Shown here: in pieces, positions 57,252 to 64,000 of the stretch
Layout of the letters: each line of letters starts with the position of its first letter
How positions within the stretch are numbered: the stretch's first letter is position 1
DNA from: GCA-2861595 sp035526335
GTDB lineage: Bacteria; Actinomycetota; Acidimicrobiia; Acidimicrobiales; GCA-2861595
Assembly: GCA_035526335.1 (NCBI GenBank)
Contig: DATLCN010000046.1
Coordinates: 1 to 64,000, forward strand
Direction: 5' to 3'
DNA length: 64,000 bases
Notes under the pieces: generated by a model
What the model was told of the DNA's origin: nothing
The model's input: the letters and a program-made list of their open reading frames with translations, nothing else
Database searches by the model: none
Translations under genes and position numbers: made by a program

Positions 57252-58506
57252 GAACGCCGAGCTCTGGAAGCGGGCCGGCGAGTCGATCCCCGGCGGCGTG
57301 AACTCGCCGGTGCGGGCCTTCGGCAACGTCGGCGGCACCCCGTACTTCGTGCAGAGGGCCGAGGGTGCCTACGTGTGGGACGTGGAGGGTCGGCGCTACC
57401 TCGACTACGTGCAGTCGTACGGCGCGTCGATTCTCGGCCACGCCCACCCCTCCGTTGTCGACGCCGTACAGCGGGCTGCCCTCGACGGAATGACCTACGG
57501 CGCACCGACCGAGCGCGAGGTCCTGCTGGCCGAGGCCATCCGTGACCGCGTCGAAGGTTGCGAGATGGTGCGCCTCGTTTCGACCGGGACCGAGGCCACG
57601 ATGACGGCGGTGCGAGTGGCCCGGGGCTTCACCGGCCGCTTCCGGGTGGTGAAGTTCGCCGGCTGCTACCACGGCCACAGCGACGGGCTTCTCGCCGCCG
57701 CCGGCAGCGGCGTGGCCACCCTCGGGCTGCCCGGCTCGGCCGGCGTCCCTCCGGAGGCTGTCGCCCAGACGCTGGTCGTGCCCTACAACCAGGTGCCTGT
57801 CGTCGATGGCGACGTGGCCTGCGTGATCGTGGAGCCCGTGGCCGCCAACATGGGCCTGGTCCCACCGGCCCCCGGATTTCTCGAAGGCCTCCGCTCCGCC
57901 TGTGACGAGGCCGGCGCGCTGGTGATCTTCGACGAGGTCATCACCGGCTTCCGGGTCGGGCCCGGGGGCGCCTCGGCGATGGTCGGGGTCCGGCCGGATC
58001 TCTGGTGCTTCGGCAAGGTCGTCGGCGGCGGCCTCCCACTGGCCGCCCTGGCCGGGCGTCGGGAGGTCATGGAGATGCTGGCTCCGCTCGGCCCCGTGTA
58101 TCAGGCCGGCACCCTGTCGGGAAACCCGCTGGCCACCGCGGCCGGCCTCGCCGTGCTCGGCCTTCTGGACGCCGCCGCCTACACCATGCTCGCCGGCCGC
58201 GCCGCCGAGCTCGCCCGTCTCCTCACGGACGTCTTCGCCGAAGCCGGCGTGCCCGCCCAATTCCCCGTGTTCGGCACCCTGCTCGGTCTGTTCTTCTCCG
58301 AACAACCCGTCACCGACTACGACGACGCCGGAGCCGCCTGTGCCAACGGCAAGTACGCCGACTTCTTCCGAGCCATGCTCGACCGTGGCGTGGCCCTCGC
58401 CCCCGGCCCCTACGAGGTCCTGTTCCCGAGCCTGGCCCACAGCCGCGATGACATCGAACGTACCGCCGACGTAGCCCGAGCCGCCCTCGCCGCGCTGCCC
58501 GCCTGA
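57244..58506 (+). CDS. hemL: Glutamate-1-semialdehyde 2,1-aminomutase
   Basis: A 420-residue PLP enzyme of aminotransferase class III that makes 5-aminolevulinate. SIPGGVNSPVRAFGNVGGTP, GHAHPSVVDAVQRAA, STGTEATMTAVRVARGFTGR, FDEVITGFRVG and CFGKVVGGGLPLAALAGRRE (PLP lysine) are conserved. It closes the tetrapyrrole operon. Length and motifs are normal. Confidence 0.96.
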   Translation: MPENAELWKRAGESIPGGVNSPVRAFGNVGGTPYFVQRAEGAYVWDVEGRRYLDYVQSYGASILGHAHPSVVDAVQRAALDGMTYGAPTEREVLLAEAIRDRVEGCEMVRLVSTGTEATMTAVRVARGFTGRFRVVKFAGCYHGHSDGLLAAAGSGVATLGLPGSAGVPPEAVAQTLVVPYNQVPVVDGDVACVIVEPVAANMGLVPPAPGFLEGLRSACDEAGALVIFDEVITGFRVGPGGASAMVGVRPDLWCFGKVVGGGLPLAALAGRREVMEMLAPLGPVYQAGTLSGNPLATAAGLAVLGLLDAAAYTMLAGRAAELARLLTDVFAEAGVPAQFPVFGTLLGLFFSEQPVTDYDDAGAACANGKYADFFRAMLDRGVALAPGPYEVLFPSLAHSRDDIERTADVARAALAALPA

Positions 58507-58537
58507 GGACCCGCTCGGCGGGCAGGGACGACCGGCG

Positions 58538-59788
58538 TCAGCGAGAAGGAGCGAGCCGGGCGATCGCGGCCACGGCCTTGTAGGCCGCTTCGGCCGGGCC
58601 CAACTCGTCGGGGCGCAGAAGGTTGGCCATGATCCGGAGGATCCACTCCATCAGGGTCCTCGACCTCATCCCTGTGCTCACCAGTGCCCGCATGAGCTGG
58701 GGGTGACCGATGATCCTGACGAAGGCGCGGGCCACCTTGAAGTACAGCTCGTACTCGGCGGCGACCTGGCGGGAGTACCCCTGCAAGGCGCCGGCGTCAC
58801 CGGTCTCCAGGGCGGTTCCCACTGCTCCGGCCGCCATACGGCCGGTCTCGTAGGCGTAGCAGATGCCTTCGCCGTTGAAGGGGTTGATGGCGCCGCTGGC
58901 GTCGCCGATGACGAGATGACTCGGTCCCGCACTCGGGTTCACGGAGAAGGCCATGGGCAGCTTCCCTCCGGTGGGCGCGCCGCAGGAGGTCGCCGGGCGG
59001 ATGTCCCACGAGGCCGGCGCCGTCTCGGCGAACGAAGTCATCAGGTGGCTGGTGTTCACGTCCTTCCACTTCTTGAAGGTGGACAGCAGACCGATGCCGA
59101 CGTTGATCCGCCCGTCGCCCACCGGGAAGATCCATCCGTACCCCGGCAGGTTGTTGCCGGAGCGGTCACGAAGGTCGAGGTGGCTCTCTATCCAGGGCTC
59201 GTCGTGGCGGGGCGAGGTGTAGTAGCCGCGGATTGCCATGCCCAGTGGGTAGGCACGGTCACGGCTGGTGCCCATCGCCCGCCCGAAGCGGGAGTTGGCT
59301 CCGTCGGCGACCACCACGTACCGGGCCCGCACCTCCTCGGTGTTGCCGCTTTCCTTGTGCTTGAGCACTGCTCCGGTGACCCGGTCGCCATCGGCGAGAG
59401 GGGCGACGGCCTCGGTCTCCTGCCACACGGTGGCGCCGGCCTTCTGTGCCCGCTCCGCCACCAGCGCGTCGAGATCCTTGCGGGTGACGACGTACCCGTA
59501 GCTGGGGAAGTCGGGGTGCTCGGGCCATTTCAGCTCGAGGGTGCGCCCGAAGGCCAGGGACCTGAGGCCGTCGAAGCGGTGATGGCCCGCCAGCTCGTCG
59601 GCCAGACCCATGTCCTGGAGCTGCTTCACCGACCGGGGCGTGAGGCCGTCTCCGCAGGTCTTCTCTCTCGGGTAGCGCTTCTTCTCCGCCACCGCCACGT
59701 CGTGACCGGCCAGCGCCAGCCAGTATGCGCACGACGCCCCGGCAGGTCCGCCCCCGACGACCAGGACGTCGTGGGCTGGGCCGGTCAC
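58538..59788 (-). CDS. Geranylgeranyl reductase-family FAD oxidoreductase
   Basis: A 416-residue flavoprotein. DVLVVGGGPAGASCAYWLAL is the FAD dinucleotide loop, KKRYPREKTCGDGLTPRSVK the family signature, and SHLVIGDASGAINPFNGEGI the second FAD motif. Members reduce isoprenoid chains; in actinobacteria one (MenJ) reduces menaquinone, which would suit a respiration locus. It starts at GTG overlapping the cytochrome c stop (GTGA). Substrate inferred only. Confidence 0.88.
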   Translation of the reverse strand: MTGPAHDVLVVGGGPAGASCAYWLALAGHDVAVAEKKRYPREKTCGDGLTPRSVKQLQDMGLADELAGHHRFDGLRSLAFGRTLELKWPEHPDFPSYGYVVTRKDLDALVAERAQKAGATVWQETEAVAPLADGDRVTGAVLKHKESGNTEEVRARYVVVADGANSRFGRAMGTSRDRAYPLGMAIRGYYTSPRHDEPWIESHLDLRDRSGNNLPGYGWIFPVGDGRINVGIGLLSTFKKWKDVNTSHLMTSFAETAPASWDIRPATSCGAPTGGKLPMAFSVNPSAGPSHLVIGDASGAINPFNGEGICYAYETGRMAAGAVGTALETGDAGALQGYSRQVAAEYELYFKVARAFVRIIGHPQLMRALVSTGMRSRTLMEWILRIMANLLRPDELGPAEAAYKAVAAIARLAPSR

Positions 59789-60444
59789 AGCTTCTCGCGC
59801 TCGTAGGCGACTACCGCCTTGATCTCCGCGTCGGAGAGACCGGGGAAGCCCGGCATGATGCCCTTGGCCGGCCCGCGCTGGCCGCCGGGTCGGTCGGGGT
59901 CGCCGTAGGGCTGGCCCTTCACGCCCCCGGAACCGGACTTGATCCACGCCTCGTGGTCGGCCTCTTCAGGGAAGGTGATCGCCGACTCGCCGCCGGCCAG
60001 AGCCGGCCCCACGCCGCCTTCGCCCGCCGCGCCGTGGCACGAGGAGCAGCCCTGCGAGCGGTACACCTGGGCGCCGAGCACGAGAGGGTCGAGGACCTTC
60101 TTCTCGCCACGCTCACCGAACGCTCCCAGGTAGAGGAACCCCCAGAACGGCAGCAGGACGAATAGCGGCATGACCCACATGGGCAGGCGGGTGCGCGCTA
60201 CGGCTTCAGCGGCGATGTAGGAGGGGTGAACCGGCTCGTCGACGGCCGCCGGCGGAGCCGACGGTGTCGCCGGCGCCGGCAACGAGGCAGCCTGGTCCGA
60301 AGCGGGCGACGCTGCCGGCGCCACTGCGGGAACGCCACCCTCACCACCAGCCGGGGCCTCGCCACCCTCAGCGCCACCGCCCAGGCCGAGAGCGGCGCGG
60401 CGCTCTCGCGACCGGCGCAGGAGGTGGTCGGGTACTTCTGTCAC
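59785..60444 (-). CDS. Membrane-anchored cytochrome c sharing an N-terminal motif with bc subunit IV
   Basis: A 219-residue protein: an N-terminal segment EVPDHLLRRSRERRAALG, a long Ala/Pro/Gly linker, one helix (about 90-110, LPMWVMPLFVLLPFWGFLYL) and a cytochrome c domain with CSSCH and a Met ligand in IMPGFPGL. It starts at GTG 60444, with TACAGT seven bases upstream on the minus strand. The first 20 residues are nearly identical to those of subunit IV (62386). It probably takes electrons from the bc complex. Confidence 0.85.
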   Translation of the reverse strand: MTEVPDHLLRRSRERRAALGLGGGAEGGEAPAGGEGGVPAVAPAASPASDQAASLPAPATPSAPPAAVDEPVHPSYIAAEAVARTRLPMWVMPLFVLLPFWGFLYLGAFGERGEKKVLDPLVLGAQVYRSQGCSSCHGAAGEGGVGPALAGGESAITFPEEADHEAWIKSGSGGVKGQPYGDPDRPGGQRGPAKGIMPGFPGLSDAEIKAVVAYEREKL

Positions 60445-60589
60445 CGGCGGGACTGTAGTGGCGCGTACCCCGCTCCCACCAGGCACGAACTGGGTGTGCC
60501 AGGGCGCCATATCCCGATGTGGAGTCGCGAAACGGCGCGTGGTAGAACCGAACCGTGGTTCCTGCGGTGGGGGACGAGCAGCCCTCCGC

Positions 60590-60610
60590 TAGAATGTGAG
60601 CGGTTTCACG
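60590..60610 (+). promoter_or_regulatory. Promoter of the bc-complex operon with palindromic operator
   Basis: TAGAAT (60590-60595) is a near-consensus -10. It runs into TGTGA-GCGGTT-TCACG (60595-60610), which matches the CRP/FNR half-sites TGTGA-N6-TCACA at nine of ten positions and the Rex consensus at 11 of 14. A protein here would cover the transcription start and repress. Rex is encoded in the window; a CRP-type regulator is not. Confidence 0.5.
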
Positions 60611-60628
60611 AGTCACGGAAGAGAGTGG

Positions 60629-61090
60629 ATGGTCGCCTTCCTGGTATCACTGATCATCACAATCGGGATGTGCGGCATCATCGTGCTCGTGGGCAAACGG
60701 CGGCCTCCCGGAACCCCCGTCACATGGGGCGAGGCGTTCGTGGCCGCGACGTTCATGTTCGCTCTCATGCTCCTCATGTACGGCGTCGTGCCGAACCAGT
60801 GGCTCGCCTGGTCCGACAACGAGCTGGGCTGGCGGAGCGACTCCCTCGGCATCCCGACCCCATTCGGCCGCCTGTTCGAGGACGGCCTCCGCTTCGGGGG
60901 CCGCGGCCAGATCATCATCACGGCCCAGGTGGTGCGCGACATCATCGCCACCACCATCTACATCGTGTTCTTCGCCGGCCAGATCGTCGGATGGCTGTGG
61001 TGGCAGAAGAAGCGGGGACGGCGTCCTGTGGCCGCCGCCGGCGAGATCAAGACCTCCGCGTTCGGGCGACCACTGGCCAGGAAGGCCTGA
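60629..61090 (+). CDS. Unknown three-helix membrane protein of the bc-complex operon
   Basis: A 153-residue protein with helices at about 1-22, 38-58 and 98-122. The loop VVPNQWLAWSDNELGWRSDS is tryptophan-rich and the tail is basic (WWQKKRGRRP). GGAAGAGAG lies just upstream of ATG 60629. It begins the operon with the ferredoxin and cytochrome b6 genes. No family recognised; by position it may anchor the ferredoxin or be an extra bc subunit. Confidence 0.72.
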   Translation: MVAFLVSLIITIGMCGIIVLVGKRRPPGTPVTWGEAFVAATFMFALMLLMYGVVPNQWLAWSDNELGWRSDSLGIPTPFGRLFEDGLRFGGRGQIIITAQVVRDIIATTIYIVFFAGQIVGWLWWQKKRGRRPVAAAGEIKTSAFGRPLARKA

Positions 61091-61103
61091 GGAAGGAGCA
61101 CCG

Positions 61104-61517
61104 ATGGCGAAAACGGATGCGAACCCTCCCCTGCCCTCGTTCCCGGGCGAGTACGTGCTCACCGAGGTCGAGCCCTCTGCACTCTCGATGTCGGTCAAGC
61201 CCAAGCAGTTCCTCCACATCGACCAGTCCGAATGCATCATGTGCGAGGGCTGCGTGGACATCTGCCCGTGGAAGTGCATCCACATGCTGTCCACGGACAC
61301 CATCACCGACGCGGTCAACACCGAGCAACCCGGCCTCGATCCCGACGACCACGTCGTCTTCGTGGTCGACGAGGACGTCTGCACCCGTTGCGGCCTGTGC
61401 GTCGACCGCTGCCCCACCGGAGTGATCATCATGGGCAAGGCCGGCCTCGGCGCTCGTGACGGCGATCGCCACCAGCGTGACAACAAGCACGGGTACTCCT
61501 ACGGGATGCGGTTCTAA
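61104..61517 (+). CDS. Two-cluster [4Fe-4S] ferredoxin (NuoI-like)
   Basis: A 137-residue iron-sulphur protein. Both binding motifs are complete: CIMCEGCVDICP and CTRCGLCVDRCP (CxxCxxCxxxCP). An insert of about 40 residues separates them, as in NuoI-type proteins. N- and C-terminal tails (NKHGYSYGMRF) are conserved-looking and could contact partners. It lies between the unknown membrane protein and cytochrome b6, an unusual place for a ferredoxin. Confidence 0.9.
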   Translation: MAKTDANPPLPSFPGEYVLTEVEPSALSMSVKPKQFLHIDQSECIMCEGCVDICPWKCIHMLSTDTITDAVNTEQPGLDPDDHVVFVVDEDVCTRCGLCVDRCPTGVIIMGKAGLGARDGDRHQRDNKHGYSYGMRF

Positions 61518-61541
61518 GGGCCGAGGGGAGCACCGAACGAG

Positions 61542-62321
61542 ATGGCCAAGCGCCTGGCAGCAAGAGAGCACTTCTCCAAGAAAATGGCGGAGCGCATGGA
61601 GTCGATGCAGGGCTCTCAGATCTGGGGCTCGATCTTCCGACCCGGTTCCATCTTCCGCAAGGGCTACACCGACAGCCCGAGGAACCGCTCCTACGTGATC
61701 ATGAACTCGGTGATGTACCACCTTCACCCGGTGAAGGTGAAGCGCCACGCGGTGAAGGTGAGCTACACCCTCTGCCTGGGCGGCCTGTCGTTCTTCCTGT
61801 TCATGCTCCTGACCGTCACGGGCATCTTCCTGATGTTCTTCTACAGACCCACCGCCGCTCAGGCCTGGAACGACATCTCCACCCTTCACACATCTGTGGC
61901 CTTCGGCCTGCTCGTCCGCAACATGCACCGATGGGCGGCTCACCTGATGGTGCTGTCGGTGTTCCTCCACATGGCGCGGGTCTTCTACCACGGCGCCTAC
62001 AAGCCGCCCCGGGAGTTCAACTGGGTGATCGGCGTCGTGTTGCTCACTCTCACGCTGTTGCTGTCGTTCACCGGTTACCTGCTGCCGTGGGACCAGCTGG
62101 CGCTATGGGCGGTGACGGTGGGAACGAACATGATGGGCTACACCCCGGTGTTCGGCAGTCAGGTCCGCTTCGTGCTGCTCGGCGGCGTCGAGATCGGCAC
62201 CGACACCCTGTTGCGATGGTACGTACTGCACGTGCTGATGCTTCCCTTCGTCATCGTCATCTTCATGGCTGTCCATTTCTGGCGGGTCCGCAAGGACGGC
62301 GGGATCTCCGGACCGCTGTAG
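61542..62321 (+). CDS. qcrB: Cytochrome b6-type subunit of the bc complex (N-terminal half)
   Basis: A 259-residue four-helix cytochrome b. Heme ligands are His129/His143 (HRWAAHLMVLSVFLH, 13 residues between) and His230/His245 (14 between, the b6f spacing). Cys78 in SYTLCLGGLSFF matches Cys35 of cytochrome b6 that binds heme c(n). LPWDQLALWAV is the usual Qo/Qi segment. The protein is split from subunit IV, as in b6f and Bacillus-type complexes. An extra N-terminal arm of 50 residues precedes helix A. Confidence 0.92.
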   Translation: MAKRLAAREHFSKKMAERMESMQGSQIWGSIFRPGSIFRKGYTDSPRNRSYVIMNSVMYHLHPVKVKRHAVKVSYTLCLGGLSFFLFMLLTVTGIFLMFFYRPTAAQAWNDISTLHTSVAFGLLVRNMHRWAAHLMVLSVFLHMARVFYHGAYKPPREFNWVIGVVLLTLTLLLSFTGYLLPWDQLALWAVTVGTNMMGYTPVFGSQVRFVLLGGVEIGTDTLLRWYVLHVLMLPFVIVIFMAVHFWRVRKDGGISGPL

Positions 62322-62385
62322 ACGACGATGACCCAGCCTCTCGACACAGCATCTGCACCGATCCGGCGAGCCCGCGGAGGTAGCC

Positions 62386-63153
62386 ATGGCTGAGGTGCCC
62401 GAACACCTTCTGCGTCGCTCCCAGGAACGGCGTGCCTTCCTCGGCGGCCAAGGCGGCGGTGCCTCGTCCGGCGGTGGCGGCGGCGGCGGCGACGCTCCCG
62501 CCGATGACCCCGACAAGATCCCGGCCGGGCTGCTCCAGAGCAGTGCCGGCGGCAGCGCCGGGGGTACGGCCACGGCAACCGCGCCTGTGGCCACCGGCGC
62601 GGCAGCTTCCGCAGGTGCGCAGGCGCCGGCCGCCGGCATGGTCGGCCCCGCCGGGCACACCCAGCGCCTGCTCACCGTGGTGAAGGCCGGCTCCATACAG
62701 GACGTCAAAGCCACGCCCACCGACAAGGTGCACGTCTGGCCCCATCTCCTGGTGGTGGAGTTCGTCGCCACCCTCGCCATGACGGCCTTCGTCTTCGTCT
62801 TCTCCGCCTTCGTCAACGCGCCGTTGCTGGGCATGGCCAACCCGAACCTGACGCCCAATCCGTCGAAGGCGCCGTGGTACTTCCTCGGTCTTCAGGAGCT
62901 GCTGACCATGTTCCACCCGATGGTCGCCGGCGTCACCATCCCCGGCATGGGCCTGTTCGTGCTCGGTGCCGCCGGCTTCATCGACAAGAACCCCAAGAGC
63001 AAGCCGGAGGACCGGAAGTTCGCCATCGCCCTCATGACCATGTTCCTGGTGTTCTGGGCCACCCTCGTCATCATCGGGTCGTTCTTCCGAGGAGAGGGCT
63101 TCAACTTCATCCTTCCCTGGCATCAGGGCGTCCACGAGATCTTCGACCTGTGA
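62386..63153 (+). CDS. bc complex subunit IV-like protein (C-terminal half of cytochrome b)
   Basis: A 255-residue protein. An N-terminal segment EVPEHLLRRSQERRAFLG and a Gly/Ala-rich linker (to about 90) precede the three-helix subunit IV region. The Qo motif is KAPWYFLGLQELL (162-165 APWY), so the glutamate of PEWY is missing, as in some other bacterial bc complexes. GGAGG stands before the ATG. The tail ILPWHQGVHEIFDL is conserved-looking. It completes cytochrome b with the gene before it. Confidence 0.9.
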   Translation: MAEVPEHLLRRSQERRAFLGGQGGGASSGGGGGGGDAPADDPDKIPAGLLQSSAGGSAGGTATATAPVATGAAASAGAQAPAAGMVGPAGHTQRLLTVVKAGSIQDVKATPTDKVHVWPHLLVVEFVATLAMTAFVFVFSAFVNAPLLGMANPNLTPNPSKAPWYFLGLQELLTMFHPMVAGVTIPGMGLFVLGAAGFIDKNPKSKPEDRKFAIALMTMFLVFWATLVIIGSFFRGEGFNFILPWHQGVHEIFDL

Positions 63154-63190
63154 GTCTCGCCTCGCAAGCGCAGCTCGCTCGGCGGGCTTT

Positions 63191-63225
63191 GTCGGGCTGC
63201 GCCCGACCCGCGGAGCGGGATCGGG
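63191..63225 (+). promoter_or_regulatory. Overlapping hairpins before the Rieske gene
   Basis: GTCGGGC (63191-63197) pairs with GCCCGAC (63201-63207); the same CCCGAC can pair instead with the GCGGGATCGGG at 63215-63225 through CCCGACCCGC (63202-63211). The two stems exclude each other. A T run (63236-63241, TCTTTTT) follows after 10 bases. It could attenuate transcription within the operon, or be a palindromic intergenic repeat. Confidence 0.4.
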
Positions 63226-63300
63226 CTTCGCACCTCTTTTTCGGGCGGCATTTATGGGGCCCGCCTTCGGCGGCGTCGGTGGTCGCCGCCCGGGAGAACC

Positions 63301-64000
63301 ATGTCCGGTAGCGCGATTGTCGTAGTCGCCACCCTCGCCCTCGTCGGGCTCGGGGCGTTGTTCGTGTTCACGACCTCGTCTCGTCGGGATCGGGTGTCGG
63401 CTCTGGGGAAGGCCGACAAGACCGACATCGAGGCTCCAGGACCGTCCGGGCGGGCCGTGGAGCGCTCCGCCGACGCGGCCAGGGAGGGCGGTGCCGGCCT
63501 GGCTGTCGCCCCGACGTCGGCCCCGCTGGCGCTCCGGGCCCCCATGGACACGGAGACGCTGGGCGTAACCCGGCGCCAGTTCCTCAACCGCAGCATCGTC
63601 AACTTCTTCGGCCTGGGCCTCGCCGGGTTCGGCGCCGCCTCGATCGGGTTCCTGTGGCCCACCCTGTCGGGCGGCTTCGGGTCGAAGATCAAAGCAGGCA
63701 AGCTCGACGAGATCCTGGGCCAGATCCGCACCGAGCGGGCGCCGTACTACGTGGCCTCCGCCCGCACGTGGATCACCGTGTTCCCCACCGACGCCGTGGG
63801 CAAGGCCGAGAAGGCCTACACCGGCGCCGTTCTCGAGGGAATGAAGGAGGGAGTGGTGGCCCTTTACCAGAAGTGCGTCCACCTCGGCTGCCGCGTTCCG
63901 TGGTGCAAGAGCTCGCAGTGGTTCGAATGTCCCTGCCACGGGTCCAAGTACAACCGTGTCGGCGAGAAGAAGGGCGGCCCGGCTCCCCGTGGGCTCGATC
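63301..64000 (+). CDS. qcrA: Rieske iron-sulphur protein of the bc complex (cut by window end)
   Basis: The first 233 residues are in the window. There is an early helix (about 5-24), a linker, then a twin-arginine-like TRRQFLNRSIVNFF and a second helix (about 100-120). The [2Fe-2S] site is complete: Cys192 and His194 in KCVHLGCRVP, Cys210 and His213 in FECPCHGSKYN, with the disulphide pair Cys197/Cys212. Starts at ATG 63301 after GGGAGAA. The end lies beyond 64000. Confidence 0.94.
   Translation, partial: MSGSAIVVVATLALVGLGALFVFTTSSRRDRVSALGKADKTDIEAPGPSGRAVERSADAAREGGAGLAVAPTSAPLALRAPMDTETLGVTRRQFLNRSIVNFFGLGLAGFGAASIGFLWPTLSGGFGSKIKAGKLDEILGQIRTERAPYYVASARTWITVFPTDAVGKAEKAYTGAVLEGMKEGVVALYQKCVHLGCRVPWCKSSQWFECPCHGSKYNRVGEKKGGPAPRGLD

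Noticed and set aside
60226..61425. 399-codon plus-strand frame across the cytochrome c, promoter and ferredoxin genes
   Set aside because: It crosses a promoter and three genes in other frames, and its product is low-complexity.
63181..63300. CRISPR-like or IS-like repeat
   Set aside because: The repeats are short overlapping palindromes without spacers or transposase; no CRISPR array, IS element or prophage was seen in the window.

Overview
The window is GC-rich (roughly 70% by eye), densely packed DNA with the gene content of an aerobic actinobacterium. Actinobacterial markers are a MshA-like glycosyltransferase of mycothiol synthesis, ergothioneine genes egtBCD, an RsiG-type c-di-GMP-responsive anti-sigma factor, the clpS/DUF2017 pair, Ni-superoxide dismutase with its SodX protease, and rex placed ahead of heme genes. 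The split cytochrome b6-type bc complex and the overall gene set would suit a deep-branching class such as Acidimicrobiia. That placement is inference; there is no rRNA gene here.

Layout. 1-511 is non-coding and begins with a very C-rich tract. 512-9583 is a defence-type region: a small HTH protein, then a six-gene minus-strand operon in which every junction overlaps by four bases: hsdM, hsdS, hsdR, a GIY-YIG/DUF4357 nuclease, a HipA-like kinase and a HIRAN protein. It lies at the 3' side of a tRNA-Glu gene (9853-9928). 9950-15559 holds housekeeping and hypothetical genes: a peptidase-S51-like protein fused to a CysRS-like tail, an alpha/beta hydrolase, a Gfo/Idh oxidoreductase, PlsY, DegV, DUF2017 and ClpS. 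15586-25749 is a terminal oxidase locus: heme A synthase (ctaA) divergent from heme O synthase (ctaB), an unusual module (COX1 paralogue lacking all CuB histidines, COX3-like protein, membrane-anchored cupredoxin), then a canonical caa3 oxidase ctaCDEF and ctaG. 25857-31250 holds a luciferase-like monooxygenase remnant, an ABC-2 transporter, serS, and a Fur/Zur regulator with a zinc ABC transporter.

31264-35238 runs from sdhCD (no sdhAB beside them) into egtBCD. 35239-41656 holds small membrane proteins, tRNA-Lys, a DksA-like zinc finger, an AarF/UbiB kinase, a metallopeptidase, a phosphatase, a MaoC protein and a MoaD-like protein. 41690-50966 holds a PuuD-like membrane protein, sodN/sodX, rsiG, mshA, an M23 peptidase, proC, a BldC-like HTH, a SAM hydroxide adenosyltransferase and a PAS/SpoIIE phosphatase. 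51069-58506 is the tetrapyrrole operon rex, precorrin-2 dehydrogenase, hemA, hemC, cobA-hemD, hemB, hemL, behind a promoter whose -35 lies in a Rex-box-like sequence. 58538-64000 holds a geranylgeranyl reductase and a cytochrome c, divergent from a bc-complex operon (membrane protein, 2[4Fe-4S] ferredoxin, cytochrome b6, subunit IV, Rieske protein cut by the window end).

How it fits together. Much of the window serves aerobic respiration: heme synthesis, heme A/O maturation, quinol oxidation by the bc complex, and the caa3 oxidase, with NADH/NAD sensing by Rex a likely link. A second theme is low-molecular-weight thiol and oxidative-stress defence (ergothioneine, mycothiol, NiSOD). Many transcription-unit starts show a TANNNT -10 element 6-10 bases before the start codon and no Shine-Dalgarno sequence, so leaderless mRNAs appear common; this was used to choose several starts.
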